From NCBI RefSeq assembly GCF_000934845.1, contig NZ_JXIQ01000021.1:1-39803 (forward strand): a stretch of DNA of 39,803 nucleotides, given 5' to 3'. Below the pieces are notes generated by a model. The model searched no databases. It saw only the letters and a program-made list of their open reading frames with translations, and had not been told where the DNA came from. The translations under genes and the position numbers were made by a program. The DNA is from Mesobacillus subterraneus. GTDB lineage: Bacteria > Bacillota > Bacilli > Bacillales > Cytobacillaceae. Below, piece after piece: positions 6,168-14,407 of this stretch. Position 1 is the stretch's first letter. Each line of letters starts with the position of its first letter.

Positions 6168-7814
6168 ATGAGTAAAAAAGTCGTAATCGTAGGCGGCGTT
6201 GCTGGTGGAGCAACTACAGCAACCAAATTAAGAAGACTTGATGAAAAAGCTGAAATCGTACTTTTTGAAAGAGGAGAATTTATTTCTTTCGCTAACTGCG
6301 GGTTGCCATATCATATCAGCGGGGTAATCGAAGACCGCCAAAAACTGCTTCTTCAAACTGTTGAGGGCATGAACGCACGCTACAATCTTGATATCCGTAA
6401 CTTCTCAGAAGTAACTGCCATCAACCGGGAAGAAAAAACCGTTTCAATCAAACATGTCCAGACAGGGGAAGAATATACTGAAAGCTATGACGTTCTTGTT
6501 TTATCACCAGGAGCAAAGCCGATCGTCCCTCCAATCGAAGGGCTGAAGAGCACAAATGTATTTACACTTAGAAATATTCCGGATATGGATAAGATCAAGG
6601 AATATATCGAAGGGAACCAACCGAAAAATGCTGTTGTGATCGGCGGCGGCTTCATCGGTCTTGAAATGGCTGAAAATCTTGTCCACACTGGAATAAATGT
6701 CACTCTTGTAGAGAAATTGCCACAGGTAATGGGGCCAGTTGATCCTGAAATGGCGGCAATTGTGGAAGACGAGCTAAGAAGAAATGGAATTGAGCTAATT
6801 CTTGGAGATGGAATCACAGATGTCCAGGACAATGGCACAAAGGTCGTCCTTGAAAGCGGAAAGGTTCTGGAAGCTGAATTGATCATCTTGTCAATTGGGG
6901 TACGTCCGGAAAACAAACTAGCAGCTGATTCAGGCCTTGAGCTTGGCGAACGCGGCGGGATCAAGGTAAATGAATACTTGCAGACATCTGATGAAGCTAT
7001 CTATGCAATGGGAGACGCAATCGAAGTGACCGACTACATCAATGGTCAGCCAACTATGATTCCGCTCGCTTGGCCTGCAAACCGCCAGGCACATATTGTT
7101 GGACATCATATTAATGGACGGAAAATTGCCTACCCAGGAACGCTTGGTACTTCGATCGTGAAGGTATTCGAATTGACAGCTGCAACGACTGGCAACAGTG
7201 AAAAACTATTGCGCAGACTCGGTATTCCTTATGAAGTGGTCCATATTCACCCGCTGTCACATGCCGGCTATTACCCTGGTGCAGAGCAGATCTCACTAAA
7301 ATTAATTTTCGACAAGAAAACAGGCAAAATTTTCGGTGCTCAGGCTGTCGGGAAAGATGGTGTCGATAAACGAATTGATGTCATCGCAACTGCAATCAAA
7401 GGCGGCTTGAATGTCTATGACCTTCAAGAGCTAGAGCTTGCTTATGCACCGCCATTCTCTTCCGCAAAAGATCCAGTAAACATGGCAGGCTATGTTGCTT
7501 CCAATATTGTGGATGGAACAATTGAAACAGTTCAGCACTATGAGGTTGATGAATTGCTCGCTGATGGTGCGTTCATGATTGACGTTCGTACAGAGGATGA
7601 GTTTGCTGATGGCAAAATCGAAGGGTCAAAAAACATACCGCTCGATGACCTGCGCAGTCGTCTTAACGAGCTTCCGAAAGACGAAACAATTCTCATTACT
7701 TGTCAGGTTGGGCTTCGTGGCTATCTTGCATCCCGAATCCTTCAACAAAACGGATTCGAAGTCAAGAATCTGACAGGCGGTTACAAAACGTACTCCATCT
7801 TTAAAAATAAATAA
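6168..7814 (+). CDS. CoA-disulfide reductase fused to a rhodanese domain
   Basis: A 548-residue flavoprotein of the CoADR-RHD type. ATG 6168 gives MSKKVVIVGGVAGG directly at the FAD-binding motif; ATG 6156 in frame is an alternative. Residues 5-14 bind FAD, and Cys44 in SFANCGLPYH is the single redox cysteine of CoA-disulfide reductases. A second GxGxxG motif (VVIGGGFIGLEMAE, near residue 165) binds NAD(P)H, and IYAMGDAIE near residue 287 binds FAD. The dimerisation domain spans about 320-445. The C-terminal rhodanese domain (about 460-548) has an active-site Cys512 in CQVGLRG. Such enzymes reduce CoA disulfide, CoA persulfide or polysulfide in thiol and sulfane-sulfur homeostasis. It is a single-gene unit with its own promoter and terminator. 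Confidence 0.9.
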   Translation: MSKKVVIVGGVAGGATTATKLRRLDEKAEIVLFERGEFISFANCGLPYHISGVIEDRQKLLLQTVEGMNARYNLDIRNFSEVTAINREEKTVSIKHVQTGEEYTESYDVLVLSPGAKPIVPPIEGLKSTNVFTLRNIPDMDKIKEYIEGNQPKNAVVIGGGFIGLEMAENLVHTGINVTLVEKLPQVMGPVDPEMAAIVEDELRRNGIELILGDGITDVQDNGTKVVLESGKVLEAELIILSIGVRPENKLAADSGLELGERGGIKVNEYLQTSDEAIYAMGDAIEVTDYINGQPTMIPLAWPANRQAHIVGHHINGRKIAYPGTLGTSIVKVFELTAATTGNSEKLLRRLGIPYEVVHIHPLSHAGYYPGAEQISLKLIFDKKTGKIFGAQAVGKDGVDKRIDVIATAIKGGLNVYDLQELELAYAPPFSSAKDPVNMAGYVASNIVDGTIETVQHYEVDELLADGAFMIDVRTEDEFADGKIEGSKNIPLDDLRSRLNELPKDETILITCQVGLRGYLASRILQQNGFEVKNLTGGYKTYSIFKNK

Positions 7815-7827
7815 ACTTCAGTAAAAA

Positions 7828-7858
7828 GAACCGGGCAAACTGTGCCCGGTTCTTTTTT
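7828..7858 (+). terminator. Rho-independent terminator of the CoADR gene
   Basis: GAACCGGGCA (7828-7837) pairs perfectly with TGCCCGGTTC (7843-7852) across a 5-nt loop, followed by six T. A near copy follows gerPF. Confidence 0.92.
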
Positions 7859-7903
7859 GGTTTTGGCTGATAATCGGGGCTGTTGATTGGAACGGAAGAC
7901 ACT
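7830..7903 (+). repeat. Duplicated terminator/IR-arm block, copy 1
   Basis: This 74-nt block runs from the CoADR terminator stem into the left arm of the 23-bp inverted repeat. It is nearly identical to 30687-30758 after gerPF, sharing ACCGGGCAAACTG, CCTTTTTTGG or its one-base variant, then CTGTTGATTGGAACGG and GACACT. Copy 1 continues into the complementary right arm; copy 2 does not. Confidence 0.75.
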
Positions 7904-7946
7904 CGCATTCCGCGGGGCGTCAGGTGTCTTCCGTTCCAATCAACAG
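7880..7946. repeat. Perfect 23-bp inverted repeat
   Basis: Arms 7880-7902 (beginning CTGTTGATTGGAACGG) and 7924-7946 are exact reverse complements around a 21-nt GC-rich centre containing CCGCGG. The size suggests a miniature palindromic element typical of intergenic Bacillus repeats, or a large RNA hairpin. There is no T-run, so it is not a standard terminator. Confidence 0.85.
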
Positions 7947-8010
7947 AGCGCAAAATTATTATTTGTCTTTAAATAAATCCAAAAGTTCGTGTTTTTTTAC
8001 TAAAATAACC

Positions 8011-8144
8011 ATAAGGGCATCTTTCATGCGGAAAGATACCCTTATGCAGGCAGTTCGAACTCTATAAGGGCATCTCTCATGTGGAAAGATACCCTTATGC
8101 AAGCATTTCCCCTCTATAAGGACATCTTCATGCGGAAAGACCCT
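8011..8144. repeat. Tandem hairpin repeat array A (three units)
   Basis: Units start at 8011, 8064 and 8116 (period 53, then 52). Each holds TAAGGGCATCTTTC, a 5-nt centre, then GAAAGATACCCTTA (8012-8025 and 8031-8044 in unit 1), which form a 14-bp stem with one mismatch. A similar about 20-nt linker follows (TGCAGGCAGTTCGAACTC or a variant). Unit 3 is degenerate. The same units occur at 30.8 and 39.7 kb. Confidence 0.85.
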
Positions 8145-8331
8145 AGTTAATTCCCTTATTAATATAATTTTGGTCATTGGATCACCCTAAATAGGTAAAC
8201 CTGTTTCCGTTTTTTCCAAACGGCCATAAAAAGGGGCCATTTTTATTGAGAAGATTTTTCCATGTTTTTTTTCTGGTTTTTAATGGAATTTAATAAGGGG
8301 TGAATCAAATTTATAAGGAGTGATTTGTTCT

Positions 8332-9198
8332 ATGACGAATGAGAAGAATAAACAGGGTTTTCCGCCTCAGCATCAGGATCATCAGCCTGGAACGGAGCCG
8401 GAGATGAATCCTGAACCGAAATCGGTAGATGAACAGTATAAAGGCTCCGGGAAATTATCTGGCAAGGTGGCATTGATCACTGGAGGAGATAGTGGGATTG
8501 GCAAATCAGTAGCGATTTATTATGCAAAAGAAGGTGCAGATGTAGCCATTATCTATCTTGAGGAAAGCATTGATGCTAAAACGACGAAGGAGCTCATTGA
8601 GGCTGAAGGCAGAAAATGTCTGTTGCTGTCCGGAGATGTTGGCAGTGAACGGTTCTGCGAGGAAGCTGTCAGAAAAACAATTGATGCGTTCGGCAAGATT
8701 GACATCCTAGTCAATAACGCGGCAGAACAGCATCCGCAAAAGAGTTTGCTTGACATCTCTGCCCAGCAGCTAGAAAAAACGTTCCGCACGAATGTCTACT
8801 CGATTTTCCATTTGACAAAGGCCGTTCTACCTCATCTTAAAAAAGGAAGCTCGATCATGAACACTTCTTCGATAACAGCCTATCAGGGCAATGAGAAGCT
8901 GATAGATTACTCGTCAACAAAAGGGGCAATCGTTTCGTTTACGCGTTCCCTTGCTATGTCTCTTGCATCGCAAGGCATCCGAGTTAATAGCGTGGCACCA
9001 GGTCCGATCTGGACACCGCTGATCCCATCAACATTCACTGCAGAAGAAGTAGCGAAATTTGGAACAAATTCCCCAATGGGCCGAGCTGGACAACCGTTTG
9101 AACTAGCACCGGCATACGTCTATCTTGCAAGCGATGATTCCAGTTATGTAAGCGGACAGACGATCCATGTGAACGGGGGAACGATTGTAAATGGGTAA
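8332..9198 (+). CDS. SDR family oxidoreductase (YhdF/YdaD/YhxC group)
   Basis: A 288-residue short-chain dehydrogenase. ATG 8332 is chosen over an upstream in-frame GTG at 8320 because AAGGAG (8315-8320) is spaced for the ATG. The first about 45 residues are a Gln/Pro/Glu-rich extension (GFPPQHQDHQPGTEPEMNPE) typical of this Bacillus subgroup. Then come the cofactor loop TGGDSGIG, NNAAEQ, a catalytic Ser in NTSSITAY, and the YSSTK catalytic Tyr-Lys pair. The C-terminus SGQTIHVNGG closes the fold. B. subtilis relatives are general-stress genes; the substrate is unknown. I saw no clear SigB promoter. It is a single-gene unit facing the maltodextrin operon. Confidence 0.87.
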   Translation: MTNEKNKQGFPPQHQDHQPGTEPEMNPEPKSVDEQYKGSGKLSGKVALITGGDSGIGKSVAIYYAKEGADVAIIYLEESIDAKTTKELIEAEGRKCLLLSGDVGSERFCEEAVRKTIDAFGKIDILVNNAAEQHPQKSLLDISAQQLEKTFRTNVYSIFHLTKAVLPHLKKGSSIMNTSSITAYQGNEKLIDYSSTKGAIVSFTRSLAMSLASQGIRVNSVAPGPIWTPLIPSTFTAEEVAKFGTNSPMGRAGQPFELAPAYVYLASDDSSYVSGQTIHVNGGTIVNG

Positions 9199-9202
9199 AA
9201 GG

Positions 9203-9237
9203 AAGAGGCGAAGCAGCGCTTTGCCTCTTTCCCTTTT
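9203..9237. terminator. Bidirectional terminator between the SDR gene and malR
   Basis: AAGAGGCGAAGC (9203-9214) pairs with GCTTTGCCTCTT (9218-9229) with one wobble. A-rich and T-rich flanks on both sides support use in both directions. Confidence 0.8.
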
Positions 9238-10270
9238 AAACAAGGGACTCTTTTGGACGATCGCATGAATACCTTGTCACGATGTTAAATGGAACGATAA
9301 TTCGCTTGATTGGCTCTTCTGGGTTCTCAATTTTTTGAATCAAGTTCTTGGCTGCCTGGAATCCAAGGTCGAAAATATTAATATTAACAGAAGTCAGCGG
9401 CGGCCTTGCCATCTCGGCAATCAAGACGTTATTGAAACTCACAATCGAGATATCTTTTGGTACCTCAATCCCCATTTCATCAAGCTTATTTAAAACACCC
9501 AATGCCATCAAGTCATCGGCGACGACTAAAGCGGAAGGTGGTTGATCTAGTGACAGCAGCACTTCAACAGCATCCTGCCCGCTTTCCTGCAGGAATTCAT
9601 CATTGATGATGTATTCGTCTACTAACTTGATTCCTGAGTTCCTCAGTGCTTTCTCGTATCCTTCTATACGCTCTACCGTCACAACAAGATCGAGGTTCCC
9701 TCCGATGAAGGCAATTCGATCATGGCCAAGCTGAATTAAATGTTCTGTCACTTCTTTTCCAGCCTTGAAATTATCATTATCAACATAATTTATATTTTCA
9801 TCATCTTTAAACGGCTTACCGATGACAAAAAACGGAAAATCTCGTTTTTTCAAATAGGAGATGACCCGGTCTTCTACCTTTGAGTACAAAAGAACTACCC
9901 CATCCACTCTGCCGCCTTGGACCATCGCGACAACACCGTCATAGATTTCATCGTCTGTCTTCCCAGTTGTCATGTGGAGGGCGTATTGTTTAGCATGTGC
10001 CCCCTCGCTCAATCCTGTCAAAACAGTTGGGAAAAACGGGTTCTGAAAGACAGCGTCACTGGAGCTCGGCATGACAAGCCCGATTGCCCTCGTTGAATGG
10101 CTAGCAAGGCTTCGGGCGATAAAATTCGGGTGATACCCAAGCTCGTCCATAACCTCCCTGACTCTTTTCTTCGTTTTTTCGCTGATCCTGGAACTATTGG
10201 CGATAACACGAGAGACAGTGGAAGGCGCGACATTTGCAATCTTCGCGACATCTTTTATAGTAACAGCCAT
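9236..10270 (-). CDS. malR: LacI family maltose-operon regulator (MalR-like)
   Basis: A 344-residue LacI/GalR repressor starting at ATG 10270 after GAAGGGTGGG. The N-terminal helix-turn-helix (MAVTIKDVAKIANVAPSTVS) is followed by the hinge helix (NFIARSLASHSTRAIGLV). The periplasmic-binding-protein-like sugar domain then spans about residues 60-340 (VDGVVLLYSK, ALVVADDLMALGVL, ISIVSFNNV, PPLTSVNINIFDLG). It is the last of five genes on this strand after malE, malF, malG and the amylase, so control of that maltodextrin operon and itself is the simplest inference. Three LacI-type palindromes in the locus (15791-15806, 15823-15840, 14339-14350) are candidate operators. CcpA is excluded by context and sequence, but the ligand is not proven. 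Confidence 0.82.
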   Translation of the reverse strand: MAVTIKDVAKIANVAPSTVSRVIANSSRISEKTKKRVREVMDELGYHPNFIARSLASHSTRAIGLVMPSSSDAVFQNPFFPTVLTGLSEGAHAKQYALHMTTGKTDDEIYDGVVAMVQGGRVDGVVLLYSKVEDRVISYLKKRDFPFFVIGKPFKDDENINYVDNDNFKAGKEVTEHLIQLGHDRIAFIGGNLDLVVTVERIEGYEKALRNSGIKLVDEYIINDEFLQESGQDAVEVLLSLDQPPSALVVADDLMALGVLNKLDEMGIEVPKDISIVSFNNVLIAEMARPPLTSVNINIFDLGFQAAKNLIQKIENPEEPIKRIIVPFNIVTRYSCDRPKESLV

Positions 10271-10305
10271 TTAATTCCCACCCTTCTACCTGAACAATCC
10301 ATTGT

Positions 10306-10322
10306 AATCATTATAAATGATT
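10306..10322. promoter_or_regulatory. Palindrome overlapping a TATAAT box before malR
   Basis: AATCATT (10306-10312), ATA, AATGATT (10316-10322). On the minus strand it contains TATAAT (10315-10310), but no good -35 is seen. It may be an internal malR promoter or a protein-binding site in the 96-nt gap before malR. Confidence 0.3.
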
Positions 10323-10366
10323 TGTCCAGTTTTTTTGCTGAATTTTCTAGTAGCGATGAATTTTTG

Positions 10367-11899
10367 CTATTCGTTCCTCTTTTTCCTTCTTTTTAAAAGC
10401 AGGAAAATAAAGCCGAAGAAGGCAGCATACACAGCACCCATTGCCACTAAATAAGGAATATTCAACCCGGTTTTTTCTGCGAGAACATAAATTTCCGCAC
10501 TCTCCCGTGCGAGTGCCAGATTGTATTTCCCATCGTTGCTCCTGACTAGGTCATCTGCGAGCAAACCGCGCAATTCCTTTTTATCCTCAATCTGCTCGGA
10601 AGTCAAAGTGACTTGCTGAGTATTGGAAGTATTATTGATCGCAATCACCGCAGTCTCCTCTTGATAGCTGCGCTTGAAAACGGCCATTCCCTGCTTTTCG
10701 TAAAGAACTTCCAGATCTCCTCTTCTTAAAGATGGAAGGTCACTTCGCAGTTCCCCAAGTTTTGTGACATATTCGATCAATTCTTTATCCGCTCTGAAGC
10801 TCATCTGCCTTCGGTTATCCGGGTCTTCCCCTCCATCGAGCGCAATTTCACTACCATAATATACAATTGGAATGCCGGGAGCCGTATACATATAGGTCAG
10901 CGCCATTTTCCATCTCGTTCCTGGATGCTGTCCGTTCTGGACTGCTTTTCTCGTAAATCTGACCATATCGTGATTGTCGATAAAATTCCCCATTAATTCT
11001 GGGTTCTCGTAAGTTGCTTTATTTCTCTCCGCCGTTGTGAAAAGCCAGTCCAAAGTCTGATCTGGTTTTTCGAATGCAGTGCGCAGCTGCTCATTCAATG
11101 GAAAATCAACAAAACCATCGATTCCCGCCTTATCATAATCAGCAATATAATTAGGATCCTCCGACCATACCTCGCCAATCAAATAAAAGTCGTCTTTGAC
11201 ACTTTTCACTTTTTTTGAAAAATCGGACCAAAACTCAACCGGTACATGGCGGACCGTATCAAGCCTGTAACCGTCAATATTTGTTTCTTCTATCCACCAT
11301 TTTGCAGCATCCAGCAAGTACTTCCGTGTTTCTGGATTTTCTTGTGCTAAATCAGGCAGGCCATAAATCCAGTTATTTTCAAGCTGAGCCTGATCATTCC
11401 AGTCCAGGATCTCCTGCTTTTCATGGAACCAGTCCTGCCTAGCTGGATCGTTCACCCACTCATGATCAGGAGCAACATGATTAACGACAAAATCAAGAAT
11501 GATTTTTAGATCCCTTTTATGCGCTTCCTTTACAAGCTGTTTGAATTCGTCTAAGCTCCCAAAATGTTCCTCTGTTTGATAAAAATCTTTAATCCAATAG
11601 CCATGGTAGCCTTTGTCGGCATTATCGAACACCGGTGTCATCCAGATTGCGCTAAACCCCATGCCCTTTATATAATCCAGCTGATCGATGATACCTTGGA
11701 AATCGCCGCCATGATAGGCCTTTGGATCATTTGCATTTATCTCGAAGTCATTGCTATTGTCACCGTTGTTAAAACGGTCCACCATTAAAAAGTAAATTGT
11801 TTCATCCTGCCATTTGCGTCCTTCTTTTTCCGCTGCACCTACTGGGAGAGCGCTAAACAGAAGGAACGGAATCAAGATGAAGATGATGTTTTTTTTCAT
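10367..11899 (-). CDS. Membrane-anchored GH13 alpha-amylase
   Basis: A 510-residue GH13 glycosidase. A signal peptide occupies residues 1-23 (cleavage near VGA). The catalytic TIM barrel shows YFLMVDRF, DFVVNH, the nucleophile Asp214 in GYRLDTVRH, the acid/base Glu243 in IGEVWSE and Asp311 in FIDNHD. A C-terminal all-beta domain spans about 395-475. Residues about 480-502 form a transmembrane helix followed by KRRKKRNE, so the enzyme should be tethered to the outer face of the membrane with a short cytoplasmic tail. It probably cuts starch or long maltodextrins into oligomers for MalEFG, whose genes are directly upstream in the same operon. ATG 11899 follows GAGGGGGACCGAGG. Cyclodextrin or pullulan specificity cannot be excluded. 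Confidence 0.87.
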   Translation of the reverse strand: MKKNIIFILIPFLLFSALPVGAAEKEGRKWQDETIYFLMVDRFNNGDNSNDFEINANDPKAYHGGDFQGIIDQLDYIKGMGFSAIWMTPVFDNADKGYHGYWIKDFYQTEEHFGSLDEFKQLVKEAHKRDLKIILDFVVNHVAPDHEWVNDPARQDWFHEKQEILDWNDQAQLENNWIYGLPDLAQENPETRKYLLDAAKWWIEETNIDGYRLDTVRHVPVEFWSDFSKKVKSVKDDFYLIGEVWSEDPNYIADYDKAGIDGFVDFPLNEQLRTAFEKPDQTLDWLFTTAERNKATYENPELMGNFIDNHDMVRFTRKAVQNGQHPGTRWKMALTYMYTAPGIPIVYYGSEIALDGGEDPDNRRQMSFRADKELIEYVTKLGELRSDLPSLRRGDLEVLYEKQGMAVFKRSYQEETAVIAINNTSNTQQVTLTSEQIEDKKELRGLLADDLVRSNDGKYNLALARESAEIYVLAEKTGLNIPYLVAMGAVYAAFFGFIFLLLKRRKKRNE

Positions 11900-11918
11900 C
11901 CTCGGTCCCCCTCATAAT

Positions 11919-11951
11919 TTAAGCAAAGGCCAAAAAATGGCCTTTGCTTAA
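11919..11951 (-). promoter_or_regulatory. Intercistronic 13-bp stem-loop between malG and the amylase gene
   Basis: TTAAGCAAAGGCC (11919-11931) and GGCCTTTGCTTAA (11939-11951) are perfectly complementary around a 7-nt loop. On the transcribed strand no T-run follows the stem, so partial termination or 3'-end protection of malEFG mRNA is more likely than full termination. Confidence 0.65.
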
Positions 11952-11970
11952 CATGTTCTGCCCTAATAGA

Positions 11971-12813
11971 TTATCCTTTTGTTCCTCCTGCCGTCAAACC
12001 AGAAACAAAGTATTTTTGGAAAGACAGGAACAGGATGGCAATCGGTACCGCAATTAATACTGCACCAGCAGCAAACGTCGTGAATTCTGCACCAAACTGC
12101 TTGGCGACCAAATCATATAAACCTACCGCAAGCGTGTATTTTTCTTCTGACCTTAAAAGGACTCTCGCAAGGATGAAATCACCGAATGGAGCAATGAACG
12201 CGAACAATGCTACAACCGCGATGATCGGTGTTGCAAGCGGCATAACAATCTGGAAAAAGATTCTTAAGTGGCCAGCACCATCCATTTTAGCTGATTCATC
12301 AAGTTCTTTCGGTATTGTATCGAGATAGCCCTTCATCAACCATGTATTCATTGGGATTGCGCCTCCCACATATACAAGGATCAAACCTAGATGAGTATCA
12401 AGCAAGCCAGTCAATAATGCAAGGATGAAAATCGCGATCAAGGCTGCGAAGTTTGGAATCATTTGCAGGATCAGGAATGTCATTAAGCTATTTTTACGTC
12501 CAATGAAACGATAGCGTGAAAAAGAATACGCTGTAAAGCTGACAAGGATGACAGTAAACACCATGGTCAGAACACTTATCTTCAATGAATTCCAGTACCA
12601 CAATAAGTAAGCGCTCTGGTTTGTGTCGAACAGTTCCTTATAGTGATCAAGTGTAGCATTCTTGGGGATGATGCTTGAACCGGACAAGCTCTGACCTGGA
12701 TTGAAAGATGAACCGACTATCCATAGCAGCGGGTAAAAAATAATTGCAAACATAACGATAATAATCAGATACGTTCCTGTCAGTCTGAGGTATTTCTGTC
12801 CTTTGATACTCAT
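11971..12813 (-). CDS. malG: Maltodextrin ABC transporter permease MalG
   Basis: A 280-residue inner permease of the MalG/MdxG type with six predicted membrane helices. A first helix (TYLIIIVMFAIIFYPLLWIV) is followed by an extracytoplasmic segment (SIIPKNATLDHYKELF). The cytoplasmic EAA loop that contacts the ATPase is ELDESAKMDGAGHLRIFFQI followed by VMPLATP. The start at ATG 12813 is one base after the malF stop, so translation is coupled. It forms the membrane channel with MalF for maltodextrins delivered by MalE. No ATPase gene is present in the window, so a shared MsmX-type ATPase encoded elsewhere is expected. Confidence 0.92.
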   Translation of the reverse strand: MSIKGQKYLRLTGTYLIIIVMFAIIFYPLLWIVGSSFNPGQSLSGSSIIPKNATLDHYKELFDTNQSAYLLWYWNSLKISVLTMVFTVILVSFTAYSFSRYRFIGRKNSLMTFLILQMIPNFAALIAIFILALLTGLLDTHLGLILVYVGGAIPMNTWLMKGYLDTIPKELDESAKMDGAGHLRIFFQIVMPLATPIIAVVALFAFIAPFGDFILARVLLRSEEKYTLAVGLYDLVAKQFGAEFTTFAAGAVLIAVPIAILFLSFQKYFVSGLTAGGTKG

Positions 12814-12814
12814 A

Positions 12815-14098
12815 TTACATCATATCCTCTTCTTGGAATGATTTCGTTCTCTTGAACTGCCATAAAGCTACTCCGATAACGATCAAGGAAAGAAGCATGG
12901 TAATGGCGGCAGCTTTAGAGTACTGTGCGGACGTCATCGTTAAGCTGTAAATCCACGAAATCAGGATATCTGTACCGCCGGCATTTGCGCCTGGCATTGC
13001 TGGCCCACCGCCGTTAAAGAGATAAATGATATTAAAATTATTAAAATTAAACGTGTATTGTGTAATCAAAATGGGCGCAGTTGCGAAAAGCACAAGCGGC
13101 AAAGTGATGTTCTTTAATTTCTGAAAAGTTGTTGCACCATCGACAGTTGCTGCTTCGTACAACTCTTCCGGGATGGATTGAAGGACCCCTGTTACCATCG
13201 CGAAAATGAACGGGAATCCAAGCCATGTCTGAATCATAATCAATGCGATTTTCGTATACACTGCTTCAGTCATCCATGGAATATTAGCGATTCCAAAAAA
13301 GCCGAGGATGTCCCGGTTAATCGCACCGAATGATTCGTTGAACATACCAGCAAATACAAGAATTGATACGAAAGCAGGTACAGCCCAAGGAAGAATGAAT
13401 ACGGTACGGATGATTGCCTTTCCTTTAACGTCCTTCTGGTTGACAAGAATCGCCAGAAACATTCCTAGGGCAACCTGGAAAGTTGTTGCGACGAATGTCC
13501 AAATGATCGTCCATGAAAGAACGGAGAAGAATGTCTGACGCCAGGATTCCAATTGGAACAAATCAAAAAAGTTTTTCAGTCCGACCCAGTCAACCAGTTT
13601 CGCAGGCGGCGAATGATACAGATCATAGTTTGTAAATGCGAGCAAGACTACGAAAATGATCGGGAACACAACAACGAAAATTAATAGCAGGAATCCAGGT
13701 GACATGATCAAATATGGGAACCCATTATCAATTAAATTATTGTATTGCTCCTTAACCGTGCTAAGACGCTCCCCCGTGTCTCTTTTTAAGCCATTCTTAT
13801 AGGCATCATTTAAGCTGAAAAGATAAAAACCAATTCCAAAAATCAGGACAATCAATGCCAGGATTCCTTCCACCAACAAGAAGATGGAGTGGTCACGAGG
13901 CGTTTGCTCTCCGAGGGTAAACAGGCCCCATAACCCCATGTTTAGCAAGTCTTTGAACACTCCGAAGAATGCACCGGTTAAAACTAAAAATGCGGTCCCT
14001 TTTAAATATTGTTTGTTGTATAGCTGACCTAGCCCAGGAATCATTGAAAGGGCTGTTGCTATTTTGCGGTGGTTGGTTTGATAGGACTTCGCTTTCAT
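12815..14098 (-). CDS. malF: Maltodextrin ABC transporter permease MalF
   Basis: A 427-residue permease starting at ATG 14098 after AAAGGGGAATAGGG. Residues about 1-110 form an extra N-terminal membrane module (MIPGLGQLYNKQYLKGTAFL, two to three helices) before the standard six-helix permease that starts near FPYLIMSPGFLLL; this long form matches B. subtilis MdxF. The EAA loop is EELYEAATVDGATTFQKLKN followed by ITLPL. It partners with MalG in maltodextrin import. It is separated from malE by 357 nt holding a stem-loop, an operator-like palindrome and a TATAAT box, so malFG may be partly transcribed on their own. Confidence 0.92.
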   Translation of the reverse strand: MKAKSYQTNHRKIATALSMIPGLGQLYNKQYLKGTAFLVLTGAFFGVFKDLLNMGLWGLFTLGEQTPRDHSIFLLVEGILALIVLIFGIGFYLFSLNDAYKNGLKRDTGERLSTVKEQYNNLIDNGFPYLIMSPGFLLLIFVVVFPIIFVVLLAFTNYDLYHSPPAKLVDWVGLKNFFDLFQLESWRQTFFSVLSWTIIWTFVATTFQVALGMFLAILVNQKDVKGKAIIRTVFILPWAVPAFVSILVFAGMFNESFGAINRDILGFFGIANIPWMTEAVYTKIALIMIQTWLGFPFIFAMVTGVLQSIPEELYEAATVDGATTFQKLKNITLPLVLFATAPILITQYTFNFNNFNIIYLFNGGGPAMPGANAGGTDILISWIYSLTMTSAQYSKAAAITMLLSLIVIGVALWQFKRTKSFQEEDMM

Positions 14099-14338
14099 CC
14101 CTATTCCCCTTTCTCTTTCTATATAATTGATAAGGCGATTTTCGAAAACAATGCTGATGCTTGATCATCGAGGACAAGCCCTCGCTGTGACAACCAATCT
14201 AGCAAAATCAGCCTTGTTTAAAAGCATCAGATGCTTTATGAGAACGAATACATTATCTTTCATACTGTTTCTGTATTATACCGAAAGCTTTTGTTTTCCC
14301 TCTCAGGAAGCACCTGATTGGCTTACTCTTATTTTAGC

Positions 14339-14350
14339 GCAACCGTTTGC
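14339..14350. promoter_or_regulatory. LacI-family operator-like palindrome between malE and malF
   Basis: GCAACCGTTTGC, a LacI-type palindrome with one asymmetric pair around the central CG. It differs from the cre consensus at several flanking positions, so MalR is the more likely binder. A TATAAT box (14280-14275, minus strand) lies about 60 nt downstream in the transcription direction. Confidence 0.5.
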
Positions 14351-14407
14351 TCCATAAAAGACTTTTTTTCTGTTTCAAGAAGGCGACAACTTTATGGCTT
14401 TATCTTA

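Larger units (their letters stand above)
7815..8331. other. Repeat-rich spacer between the CoADR and SDR genes
   Basis: 517 nt without a supported gene. In order it holds the CoADR terminator, a perfect 23-bp inverted repeat (7880-7946), an AT-rich link, three tandem hairpin units (8011-8144) and about 190 nt of AT-rich DNA leading to the SDR ribosome site AAGGAG (8315-8320). Confidence 0.75.

Noticed and set aside
8011-8144. CRISPR array
   Set aside because: Although a hairpin recurs every 52-53 nt, the about 20-nt linkers are similar to each other, units decay, and no cas genes are in the window.
7959-8177. 72-codon minus-strand frame across hairpin array A
   Set aside because: It is created by the tandem repeats, has no ribosome site and encodes repeat-derived sequence.
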